DNA of 64,000 nucleotides from Xylocopa sonorina (taxonomy: Eukaryota; Arthropoda; Insecta; Hymenoptera; Apidae): assembly GCF_050948175.1 (NCBI RefSeq), contig NW_027490151.1, forward strand, positions 372,001 through 436,000, written 5' to 3'. A model generated the notes under the pieces. That model saw only the letters and a program-made list of their open reading frames with translations, made no database searches and was not told where the DNA came from. Made by a program: the position numbers and the translations under genes. Shown in pieces: positions 52,037 to 64,000 of the stretch; position 1 is the stretch's first letter, and each line of letters begins with the position of its first letter.

Positions 52037-55000
52037 TGTCAAACAATCGTCAATACACGAATTTTAATACTAGGTTGGAATTTTTATCATCAAACTATCG
52101 CCTATATACGAAATTTAACTCTCGGGAGGCATTTTTTGGTAAACCTACCGTCAATGCACGAATTTTAACTCTCGGTGGGCACTTTTTTCTTCAAACTACT
52201 GTCAATATTCAAATTTTAACTATTGGTTCGAATCTTTTTGTCAAACAATCGTCAATACACGAATTTTAATACTAGGTTGGAATTTTTATCTTCAAACTAT
52301 CGCCTATATACGAAATTTAACTCTCGGGAGGAAGTTTTTGGTCAAGCTACCGTCAATGTACGAATTTTAACTCTCGGTGGGAACTTTTTCTTCAAACTAC
52401 TGTCAATATTCAAATTTTAACTATTGGTTGAAATCTTTATGTCAAACAATCGTCAATAAACGAATTTTAATACTAGGTTGGAATTTTTTTCTTCAAACTA
52501 TCGCCTATATACGAAATTTAACTCTCCGGAGGAATTTTTTGGTCAAGCTACTGTCAATGTACGAATTTTAACTCCCGGTGGGCACTTTTTTCTTCAAACT
52601 ACTGTCAATACTCAAATTTTAACTATTGGTTGAAATCTTTATGTCAAACAATCGTCAATAAACGAACTTTAATACTAGGTTGGAATTTTTTTCTTCAAAC
52701 TATTGTCAATATTCAAATTTTAACTATTGGTTGGAATCTTTTTGTCAAACAATCGTCAATACACGAATTTTAATACTAGGTTGGAATTTTTTTCTTCAAA
52801 CTACTGTCAATATTCAAATTTTAAATATTGGTTCAAATCTTTATGTCAAACAATCGTCAATAAACGAATTTTAATACTAGGTTGGAATTTTTTTCTTCAA
52901 ACTATCGCCTATATACGAAATTTAACTCTCGGGAGGAATTTTTTGGTCAAGCTACCGTCAATGTACGAATTTTAACTCTCGGTGGGCACTTTTTTCTTCA
53001 AACTACTGTCAATATTCAAATTATAACTATTGGTTGGAATCTTTTTGTCAACAATCGTCAATACACGAATTTTAATACTAGGTTGGAATTTTTATCATCA
53101 AACTATCGCCTATATACGAAATTTAACTCTCGGGAGGAATTTTTTGGTAAACCTACCGTCAATGCACGAATTTTAACTCTCGGTGGGCACTTTTTCTTCA
53201 AACTACTATCAATACTCAAATTTTAACTATTGGTTCGAATCTTTTTGTCAAACAATCGTCAATACACGAATTTTAATACTAGGTTGGAATTTCTTTCTTC
53301 AAACTATTGTCAATATTCAAATTTTAAATATTGGTTGAAACCTTTATGTCATACAATCGTCAATAATCGAATTTTAATACTAGGTTGGAATTTTTTTCTT
53401 CAAACTATAGCCTATATACGAAATTTAGCTCTCGGTAGGAATTTTTTGGTCAAACTATCGTCAATGTACGAATTTTAACTCTCGGTGGGCACTTTTTCTT
53501 CAAACTACTATCAATACTCAAATTTTAACTATTGTTTGGAATCTTTTTGTCAACAATCGTCAATACACGAATTTTAATACTAGGTTGGAATTTTTATCAT
53601 CAAACTATCGCCTATATACGAAATTTAACTCTCGGGAGGAATTTTTTGGTAAACCTACCGTCAATGCACGAATTTTAACTCTCGGTGGGCACTTTTTTCT
53701 TCAAACTACTGTCAATATTCAAATTTTAACTATTGGTTCGAATCTTTTTGTCAAACAATCGTCAATACACGAATTTTAATACTAGGTTGGAATTTTTTTC
53801 TTCAAACTATCGCCTATATACGAAATTTAACTCTCGGGAGGAATTTTTTGGTCAAGCTACCGTCAATGTACGAATTTTAACTCTCGGTGGGAACTTTTTT
53901 CTTCAAACTACTGTCAATATTCAAATTTTAACTATTTGTTGAAATCTTTATGTCAAACAATCGTCAATAAACGAATTTTAATACTAGGTTGGAATTTTTT
54001 TCTTCAAACTATCGCCTATATACGAAATTTAACTCTCCGGAGGAATTTTTTGGTCAAGCTACCGTCAATGTGCGAATTTTAACTCCCGGTGGGCACTTTT
54101 TTCTTCAAACTACTGTCAATACTCAAATTTTAACTATTGGTTGAAATCTTTTTGTCAAACAATCGTCAATACACGAATTTTAATACTAGGTTGGAATTTT
54201 TTTCTTCAAACTACTGTCAATATTCAAATTTTAACTATTGGTTCGAATCTTTTTGTCAAACAATCGACAATACGCGAATTTTAATACTAGGTTGGAATTT
54301 TTATCATCAAACTATCGCCTATATACGAAATTTAACTCTCGGGAGGCATTTTTTGGTAAACCTACCGTCAATGCACGGATTTTAACTCTCGGTGGGCACT
54401 TTTTTCTTCAAACTACTGTCAATATTCAAATTTTAACTATTGGTTCGAATCTTTTTGTCAAACAATCGTCAATACACGAATTTTAATACTAGGTTGGAAT
54501 TTTTATCTTCAAACTATCGCCTATATACGAAATTTAACTCTCGGGAGGAAGTTTTTGGTCAAGCTACCGTCAATGTACGAATTTTAACTCTCGGTGGGAA
54601 CTTTTTCTTCAAACTACTGTCAATATTCAAATTTTAACTATTGGTAGAAATCTTTATGTCAAACAATCGTCAATAAACGAATTTTAATACTAGGTTCGAA
54701 TTTTTTTCTTCAAACTATCGCCTATATACGAAATTTAACTCTCCGGAGGAATTTTTTGGTCAAGCTACTGTCAATGTACGAATTTTAACTCCCGGTGGGC
54801 ACTTTTTTCTTCAAACTACTGTCAATACTCAAATTTTAACTATTGGTTGAAATCTTTATGTCAAACAATCGTCAATAAACGAACTTTAATACTAGGTTGG
54901 AATTTTTTTCTTCAAACTATTGTCAATATTCAAATTTTAACTATTGGTTGGAATCTTTTTGTCAAACAATCGTCAATACACGAATTTTAATACTAGGTTG

Positions 55001-58000
55001 GAATTTTTTTCTTCAAACTACTGTCAATATTCAAATTTTAAATATTGGTTCAAATCTTTATGTCAAACAATCGTCAATAAACGAATTTTAATACTAGGTT
55101 GGAATTTTTTTCTTCAAACTATCGCCTATATACGAAATTTAACTCTCGGGAGGAATTTTTTGGTCAAGCTACCGTCAATGTACGAATTTTAACTCTCGGT
55201 GGGCACTTTTTTCTTCAAACTACTGTCAATATTCAAATTATAACTATTGTTTGGAATCTTTTTGTCAACAATCGTCAATACACGAATTTTAATACTAGGT
55301 TGGAATTTTTTTCTTCAAACTATCGCCTATATACGAAATTTAACTCTCGGGAGGAATTTTTTGGTCAAGCTACCGTCAATGTACGAATTTTAACTCTCGG
55401 TGGGAACTTTTTTCTTCAAACTACTGTCAATATCCAAATTTTAACTATTGGTTGAAATCTTTATGTCAAACAATCGTCAATAAACGAATTTTAATACTAG
55501 GTTGGAATTTTTTTCTTCAAACTATCGCCTATATACGAAATTTAACTTTCGGGAGGAATTTTTTGGTCAAGCTACCGTCAATGTACGAATTTTAACTCTC
55601 GGTGGGAACTTTTTTCTTCAAACTACTGTCAATATTCAAATTTTAACTATTGGTTCGAATCTTTTTGTCAAACAATCGTCAATACACGAATTTTAATACT
55701 AGGTTGGAATTTTTATCATCAAACTATCGCCTATATACGAAATTTAACTCTCGGGAGGCATTTTTTGGTAAACCTACCGTCAATGCACGAATTTTAACTC
55801 TCGGTGGGCACTTTTTTCTTCAAACTACTGTCAATATTCAAATTTTAACTATTGGTTCGAATCTTTTTGTCAAACAATCGTCAATACACGAATTTTAATA
55901 CTAGGTTGGAATTTTTATCTTCAAACTATCGCCTATATACGAAATTTAACTCTCGGGAGGATGTTTTTGGTCAAGCTACCGTCAATGTACGAATTTTAAC
56001 TCTCGGTGGGAACTTTTTCTTCAAACTACTGTCAATATTCAAATTTTAACTATTGGTTGAAATCTTTATGTCAAACAATCGTCAATAAACGAATTTTAAT
56101 ACTAGGTTGGAATTTTTTTCTTCAAACTATCGCCTATATACGAAATTTAACTCTCCGGAGGAATTTTTTGGTCAAGCTACTGTCAATGTACGAATTTTAA
56201 CTCCCGGTGGGCACTTTTTTCTTCAAACTACTGTCAATACTCAAATTTTAACTATTGGTTGAAATCTTTATGTCAAACAATCGTCAATAAACGAACTTTA
56301 ATACTAGGTTGGAATTTTTTTCTTCAAACTATTGTCAATATTCAAATTTTAACTATTGGTTGGAATCTTTTTGTCAAACAATCGTCAATACACGAATTTT
56401 AATACTAGGTTAGAATTTTTTTCTTCAAACTACTGTCAATATTCAAATTTTAACTATTGGTTGAAATCTTTATGTCAAACAATCGTCAATAAACGAATTT
56501 TAATACTAGGTTGGAATTTTTTTCTTCAAACTATCGCCTATATACGAAATTTAACTCTCCGGAGGAATTTTTTGGTCAAGCTACCGTCAATGTGCGAATT
56601 TTAACTCCCGGTGGGCACTTTTTTCTTCAAACTACTGTCAATACTCAAATTTTAACTATTGGTTGAAATCTTTTTGTCAAACAATCGTCAATACACGAAT
56701 TTTAATACTAGGTTGGAATTTTTTTCTTCAAACTACTGTCAATATTCAAATTTTAACTATTGGTTCGAATCTTTTTGTCAAACAATCGTCAATACACGAA
56801 TTTTAATACTAGGTTGGAATTTTTATCATCAAACTATCGCCTATATACGAAATTTAACTCTCGGGAGGCATTTTTTGGTAAACCTACCGTCAATGCACGA
56901 ATTTTAACTCTCGGTGGGCACTTTTTTCTTCAAACTACTGTCAATATTCAAATTTTAACTATTGGTTCGAATCTTTTTGTCAAACAATCGTCAATACACG
57001 AATTTTAATACTAGGTTGGAATTTTTATCTTCAAACTATCGCCTATATACGAAATTTAACTCTCGGGAGGAAGTTTTTGGTCAAGCTACCGTCAATGTAC
57101 GAATTTTAACTCTCGGTGGGAACTTTTTCTTCAAACTACTGTCAATATTCAAATTTTAACTATTGGTTGAAATCTTTATGTCAAACAATCGTCAATAAAC
57201 GAATTTTAATACTAGGTTGGAATTTTTTTCTTCAAACTATCGCCTATATACGAAATTTAACTCTCCGGAGGAATTTTTTGGTCAAGCTACTGTCAATGTA
57301 CGAATTTTAACTCCCGGTGGGCACTTTTTTCTTCAAACTACTGTCAATACTCAAATTTTAACTATTGGTTGAAATCTTTATGTCAAACAATCGTCAATAA
57401 ACGAACTTTAATACTAGGTTGGAATTTTTTTCTTCAAACTATTGTCAATATTCAAATTTTAACTATTGGTTGGAATCTTTTTGTCAAACAATCGTCAATA
57501 CACGAATTTTAATACTAGGTTGGAATTTTTTTCTTCAAACTACTGTCAATATTCAAATTTTAAATATTGGTTCAAATCTTTATGTCAAACAATCGTCAAT
57601 AAACGAATTTTAATACTAGGTTGGAATTTTTTTCTTCAAACTATCGCCTATATACGAAATTTAACTCTCGGGAGGAATTTTTTGGTCAAGCTACCGTCAA
57701 TGTACGAATTTTAACTCTCGGTGGGCACTTTTTTCTTCAAACTACTGTCAATATTCAAATTATAACTATTGGTTGGAATCTTTTTGTCAACAATCGTCAA
57801 TACACGAATTTTAATACTAGGTTGGAATTTTTATCATCAAACTATCGCCTATATACGAAATTTAACTCTCGGGAGGAATTTTTTGGTAAACCTACCGTCA
57901 ATGCACGAATTTTAACTCTCGGTGGGCACTTTTTCTTCAAACTACTATCAATACTCAAATTTTAACTATTGGTTCGAATCTTTTTGTCAAACAATCGTCA

Positions 58001-59339
58001 ATACACGAATTTTAATACTAGGTTGGAATTTCTTTCTTCAAACTATTGTCAATATTCAAATTTTAAATATTGGTTGAAATCTTTATGTCATACAATCGTC
58101 AATAATCGAATTTTAATACTAGGTTGGAATTTTTTTCTTCAAACTATAGCCTATATACGAAATTTAGCTCTCGGTAGGAACTTTTTGGTCAAACTATCGT
58201 CAATGTACGAATTTTAACTCTCGGTGTGCACTTTTTCTTCAAACTACTATCAATACTCAAATTTTAACTATTGTTTGGAATCTTTTTGTCAACAATCGTC
58301 AATACACGAATTTTAATACTAGGTTGGAATTTTTTTCTTCAAACTATCGCCTATATACGAAATTTAACTCTCGGGAGGAATTTTTTGGTAAACCTACCGT
58401 CAATGCACGAATTTTAACTCTCGGTGGGCACTTTTTCTTCAAACTACTATCAATACTCAAATTTTAACTATTGGTTCGAATCTTTTTGTCAAACAATCGT
58501 CAATACACGAATTTTAATACTAGGTTGGAATTTCTTTCTTCAAACTATTGTCAATATTCAAATTTTAAATATTGGTTGAAATCTTTATGTCATACAATCG
58601 TCAATAATCGAATTTTAATACTAGGTTGGAATTTTTTTCTTCAAACTATAGCCTATATACGAAATTTAGCTCTCGGTAGGAATTTTTTGGTCAAACTATC
58701 GTCAATGTACGAATTTTAACTCTCGGTGTGCACTTTTTCTTCAAACTACTATCAATACTCAAATTTTAACTATTGTTTGGAATCTTTTTGTCAACAATCG
58801 TCAATACACGAATTTTAATACTAGGTTGGAATTTTTTTCTTCAAACTATCGCCTATATACGAAATTTAACTCTCGGGAGGAATTTTTTGGTCAAGCTACC
58901 GTCAATGTACGAATTTTAACTCTCGGTGGGAACTTTTTTCTTCAAACTACTGTCAATATTCAAATTTTAACTATTGGTTCGAATCTTTTTGTCAAACAAT
59001 CGTCAATACACGAATTTTAATACTAGGTTGGAATTTCTTTCTTCAAACTATTGTCAATATTCAAATTTTAAATATTGGTTGAAATCTTTATGTCATACAA
59101 TCGTCAATAATCGAATTTTAATACTAGGTTGGAATTTTTTTCTTCAAACTATAGCCTATATACGAAATTTAGCTCTCGGTAGGAATTTTTTGGTCAAACT
59201 ATCGTCAATGTACGAATTTTAACTCTCGGTGGGCACTTTTTCTTCAAACTACTATCAATACTCAAATTTTAACTATTGTTTGGAATCTTTTTGTCAACAA
59301 TCGTCAATACACGAATTTTAATACTAGGTTGGAATTTTT
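52037..59339 (+). repeat. 7,860-bp block, copy 2 (7,303 bp present)
   Basis: The sequence matches 44177-51479 position for position at +7,860. The only difference I noticed is at 51377 (A in copy 1) against 59237 (T). I compared many lines and all the short translated frames, not every base. The match stops at 59340, where copy 2 has a tttttttcttc tract and copy 1 has tttttatcatc. Confidence 0.92.
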
Positions 59340-62300
59340 TTCTTCAAACTATCGCCTATATACGAAATTTAACTCTCGGGAGGAATTTTTTGGTCAAGCT
59401 ACCGTCAATGTACGAATTTTAACTCTCGGTGGGAACTTTTTTCTTCAAACTACTGTCAATATTCAAATTTTAACTATTGGTTCGAATCTTTTTGTCAAAC
59501 AATCGTCAATACACGAATTTTAATACTAGGTTGGAATTTTTTTCTTCAAACTATCGCCTATATACGAAATTTAACTCTCGGGAGGAATTTTTTGGTCAAG
59601 CTACCGTCAATGTACGAATTTTAACTCTCGGTGGGAACTTTTTCTTCAAACTACTGTCAATATTCAAATTTTAACTATTGGTTGAAATCTTTATGTCAAA
59701 CAATCGTCAATAAACGAATTTTAATACTAGGTTGGAATTTTTTTCTTCAAACTATCGCCTATATACGAAATTTAACTCTCCGGAGGAATTTTTTGGTCAA
59801 GCTACTGTCAATGTACGAATTTTAACTCCCGGTGGGCACTTTTTTCTTCAAACTACTGTCAATACTCAAATTTTAACTATTGGTTGAAATCTTTATGTCA
59901 AACAATCGTCAATAAACGAACTTTAATACTAGGTTGGAATTTTTTTCTTCAAACTATTGTCAATATTCAAATTTTAACTATTGGTTGGAATCTTTTTGTC
60001 AAACAATCGTCAATACACGAATTTTAATACTAGGTTGGAATTTTTTTCTTCAAACTACTGTCAATATTCAAATTTTAAATATTGGTTCAAATCTTTATGT
60101 CAAACAATCGTCAATAAACGAATTTTAATACTAGGTTGGAATTTTTTTCTTCAAACTATCGCCTATATACGAAATTTAACTCTCGGGAGGAATTTTTTGG
60201 TCAAGCTACCGTCAATGTACGAATTTTAACTCTCGGTGGGCACTTTTTTCTTCAAACTACTGTCAATATTCAAATTATAACTATTGGTTGGAATCTTTTT
60301 GTCAACAATCGTCAATACACGAATTTTAATACTAGGTTGGAATTTTTATCATCAAACTATCGCCTATATACGAAATTTAACTCTCGGGAGGAATTTTTTG
60401 GTAAACCTACCGTCAATGCACGAATTTTAACTCTCGGTGGGCACTTTTTCTTCAAACTACTATCAATACTCAAATTTTAACTATTGGTTCGAATCTTTTT
60501 GTCAAACAATCGTCAATACACGAATTTTAATACTAGGTTGGAATTTCTTTCTTCAAACTATTGTCAATATTCAAATTTTAAATATTGGTTGAAATCTTTA
60601 TGTCATACAATCGTCAATAATCGAATTTTAATACTAGGTTGGAATTTTTTTCTTCAAACTATAGCCTATATACGAAATTTAGCTCTCGGTAGGAATTTTT
60701 TGGTCAAACTATCGTCAATGTACGAATTTTAACTCTCGGTGTGCACTTTTTCTTCAAACTACTATCAATACTCAAATTTTAACTATTGTTTGGAATCTTT
60801 TTGTCAACAATCGTCAATACACGAATTTTAATACTAGGTTGGAATTTTTTTCTTCAAACTATCGCCTATATACGAAATTTAACTCTCGGGAGGAATTTTT
60901 TGGTCAAGCTACCGTCAATGTACGAATTTTAACTCTCGGTGGGAACTTTTTTCTTCAAACTACTGTCAATATTCAAATTTTAACTATTGGTTCGAATCTT
61001 TTTGTCAAACAATCGTCAATACACGAATTTTAATACTAGGTTGGAATTTCTTTCTTCAAACTATTGTCAATATTCAAATTTTAAATATTGGTTGAAATCT
61101 TTATGTCATACAATCGTCAATAATCGAATTTTAATACTAGGTTGGAATTTTTTTCTTCAAACTATAGCCTATATACGAAATTTAGCTCTCGGTAGGAATT
61201 TTTTGGTCAAACTATCGTCAATGTACGAATTTTAACTCTCGGTGGGCACTTTTTCTTCAAACTACTATCAATACTCAAATTTTAACTATTGTTTGGAATC
61301 TTTTTGTCAACAATCGTCAATACACGAATTTTAATACTAGGTTGGAATTTTTTTCTTCAAACTATCGCCTATATACGAAATTTAACTCTCGGGAGGAATT
61401 TTTTGGTCAAGCTACCGTCAATGTACGAATTTTAACTCTCGGTGGGAACTTTTTTCTTCAAACTACTGTCAATATTCAAATTTTAACTATTGGTTCGAAT
61501 CTTTTTGTCAAACAATCGTCAATACACGAATTTTAATACTAGGTTGGAATTTTTTTCTTCAAACTATCGCCTATATACGAAATTTAACTCTCGGGAGGAA
61601 TTTTTTGGTCAAGCTACCGTCAATGTACGAATTTTAACTCTCGGTGGGAACTTTTTCTTCAAACTACTGTCAATATTCAAATTTTAACTATTGGTTGAAA
61701 TCTTTATGTCAAACAATCGTCAATAAACGAATTTTAATACTAGGTTGGAATTTTTTTCTTCAAACTATCGCCTATATACGAAATTTAACTCTCCGGAGGA
61801 ATTTTTTGGTCAAGCTACTGTCAATGTACGAATTTTAACTCCCGGTGGGCACTTTTTTCTTCAAACTACTGTCAATACTCAAATTTTAACTATTGGTTGA
61901 AATCTTTATGTCAAACAATCGTCAATAAACGAACTTTAATACTAGGTTGGAATTTTTTTCTTCAAACTATTGTCAATATTCAAATTTTAACTATTGGTTG
62001 GAATCTTTTTGTCAAACAATCGTCAATACACGAATTTTAATACTAGGTTGGAATTTTTTTCTTCAAACTACTGTCAATATTCAAATTTTAAATATTGGTT
62101 CAAATCTTTATGTCAAACAATCGTCAATAAACGAATTTTAATACTAGGTTGGAATTTTTTTCTTCAAACTATCGCCTATATACGAAATTTAACTCTCGGG
62201 AGGAATTTTTTGGTCAAGCTACCGTCAATGTACGAATTTTAACTCTCGGTGGGCACTTTTTTCTTCAAACTACTGTCAATATTCAAATTATAACTATTGG

Positions 62301-64000
62301 TTGGAATCTTTTTGTCAACAATCGTCAATACACGAATTTTAATACTAGGTTGGAATTTTTATCATCAAACTATCGCCTATATACGAAATTTAACTCTCGG
62401 GAGGAATTTTTTGGTAAACCTACCGTCAATGCACGAATTTTAACTCTCGGTGGGCACTTTTTCTTCAAACTACTATCAATACTCAAATTTTAACTATTGG
62501 TTCGAATCTTTTTGTCAAACAATCGTCAATACACGAATTTTAATACTAGGTTGGAATTTCTTTCTTCAAACTATTGTCAATATTCAAATTTTAAATATTG
62601 GTTGAAATCTTTATGTCATACAATCGTCAATAATCGAATTTTAATACTAGGTTGGAATTTTTTTCTTCAAACTATAGCCTATATACGAAATTTAGCTCTC
62701 GGTAGGAACTTTTTGGTCAAACTATCGTCAATGTACGAATTTTAACTCTCGGTGTGCACTTTTTCTTCAAACTACTATCAATACTCAAATTTTAACTATT
62801 GTTTGGAATCTTTTTGTCAACAATCGTCAATACACGAATTTTAATACTAGGTTGGAATTTTTTTCTTCAAACTATCGCCTATATACGAAATTTAACTCTC
62901 GGGAGGAATTTTTTGGTAAACCTACCGTCAATGCACGAATTTTAACTCTCGGTGGGCACTTTTTCTTCAAACTACTATCAATACTCAAATTTTAACTATT
63001 GGTTCGAATCTTTTTGTCAAACAATCGTCAATACACGAATTTTAATACTAGGTTGGAATTTCTTTCTTCAAACTATTGTCAATATTCAAATTTTAAATAT
63101 TGGTTGAAATCTTTATGTCATACAATCGTCAATAATCGAATTTTAATACTAGGTTGGAATTTTTTTCTTCAAACTATAGCCTATATACGAAATTTAGCTC
63201 TCGGTAGGAATTTTTTGGTCAAACTATCGTCAATGTACGAATTTTAACTCTCGGTGTGCACTTTTTCTTCAAACTACTATCAATACTCAAATTTTAACTA
63301 TTGTTTGGAATCTTTTTGTCAACAATCGTCAATACACGAATTTTAATACTAGGTTGGAATTTTTTTCTTCAAACTATCGCCTATATACGAAATTTAACTC
63401 TCGGGAGGAATTTTTTGGTCAAGCTACCGTCAATGTACGAATTTTAACTCTCGGTGGGAACTTTTTTCTTCAAACTACTGTCAATATTCAAATTTTAACT
63501 ATTGGTTCGAATCTTTTTGTCAAACAATCGTCAATACACGAATTTTAATACTAGGTTGGAATTTCTTTCTTCAAACTATTGTCAATATTCAAATTTTAAA
63601 TATTGGTTGAAATCTTTATGTCATACAATCGTCAATAATCGAATTTTAATACTAGGTTGGAATTTTTTTCTTCAAACTATAGCCTATATACGAAATTTAG
63701 CTCTCGGTAGGAATTTTTTGGTCAAACTATCGTCAATGTACGAATTTTAACTCTCGGTGGGCACTTTTTCTTCAAACTACTATCAATACTCAAATTTTAA
63801 CTATTGTTTGGAATCTTTTTGTCAACAATCGTCAATACACGAATTTTAATACTAGGTTGGAATTTTTTTCTTCAAACTATCGCCTATATACGAAATTTAA
63901 CTCTCGGGAGGAATTTTTTGGTCAAGCTACCGTCAATGTACGAATTTTAACTCTCGGTGGGAACTTTTTTCTTCAAACTACTGTCAATATTCAAATTTTA
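59340..64000 (+). repeat. Region VIII: 2,013/2,515-bp duplications, runs off window
   Basis: Equivalent points recur at 57621, 60136 and 62149, giving offsets of 2,515 and 2,013 bp (50 and 40 monomers); the difference is one 502-bp decamer unit. The final part, from about 61,640, matches about 57,110 onward at 4,528 bp, including the diagnostic ggtaggaactttttgg shared by 58177 and 62702 but absent at 60690. The match continues to the last base, so the array extends past 64000. No gene is seen. Confidence 0.88.

Larger units (their letters stand above)
1..64000 (+). repeat. Satellite DNA array, 50/51-bp monomers, spans whole window
   Basis: Every part of the window is a head-to-tail tandem array of related 50- or 51-bp monomers; I found no non-repeat insertion and no inverted segment. 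Monomers share a core resembling gtcaat-N4-gaattttaa, followed by a G-rich box (ctcggtggg, attggttg or ctaggttgg), a T-tract and a terminal tcaaac or tcaagc. Four classes alternate mostly as A-B-C-D, giving 101-bp dimers and a 202-bp tetramer. The reference tetramer counts to 77 T, 62 A, 34 C and 29 G, about 31% GC, with more T than A on this strand. Both ends of the window fall inside monomers, so the array continues outward. All open frames are short and overlap one another in shifted copies, which is what a repeat produces. That it is eukaryotic satellite DNA is inferred from size and organisation; the family is not one I can name. Confidence 0.97.

Noticed and set aside
1..64000. CRISPR array (regular ~50-bp periodicity)
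   Set aside because: The full monomer repeats with no unique spacers between short repeats, there are no cas genes, and the HOR organisation is that of satellite DNA.
1..64000. Structured RNA or tRNA genes
   Set aside because: I saw no cloverleaf or long hairpin. The repeat is T-rich on one strand and has only short palindromes such as ctccggag.

Overview
The whole 64 kb window is one uninterrupted, head-to-tail satellite DNA array. I see no gene, RNA gene, mobile element or unique sequence in it, and the array runs off both ends. Every stretch I read is built from monomers of 50 or 51 bp in the same orientation. Four monomer classes recur, called A (50 bp), B (51), C (50) and D (51) here. 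A-B and C-D are 101-bp dimers, and A-B-C-D is a 202-bp tetramer; a clean example is 15583-15784. The reference tetramer consensus is about 31% GC. A tandem array of this size, with nested higher-order repeats (HORs) and no genes, points to eukaryotic heterochromatin (centromeric, pericentromeric, subtelomeric or sex-chromosome-like). I do not recognise the family and cannot name the species. CpG is not depleted in the consensus, which is mild evidence against a heavily methylated vertebrate-type satellite.

Layout, left to right. (I) 1 to ~6,140: an older variant family with its own HORs (offsets 705, 756, 907, 1,664 and 3,125 bp) and a recurrent A/B chimeric monomer. (II) ~6,140 to 10,920: the most irregular part, with only short, partly shuffled duplications. 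(III) 10,920 to 16,388: mixed ABCD and CD units with 1,614-, 605-, 303- and 101-bp duplications. (IV) 16,389 to 29,242: a clear modular grammar of 404-, 505-, 604- and 606-bp modules, including a 2,721-bp super-repeat, interrupted at 22,839-24,907. (V) 29,445 to ~43,130: a 4,494-bp super-HOR made of three 1,313-bp units plus one 555-bp truncated unit, in nearly three copies. (VI) ~43,130 to 44,176: transitional units. (VII) 44,177 to 59,339: a tandem duplication of a 7,860-bp (about 156-monomer) block, nearly identical between copies. (VIII) 59,340 to 64,000: further 2,013- and 2,515-bp duplications carrying 502/503-bp decamer units.

Nothing here works as a set of genes. The interest is in how the array was built: a 50-bp monomer became a 101-bp dimer, then a 202-bp tetramer, then 10-26-monomer HORs, then 54-, 89- and 156-monomer super-HORs. 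Diagnostic SNPs, 1-bp deletions and chimeric monomers record successive unequal exchanges. Divergence falls from left to right, so the left side looks older or nearer an array edge. Short open frames (118 codons at most) exist on the + strand only because stop codons recur at fixed places in the repeat; they are not genes.
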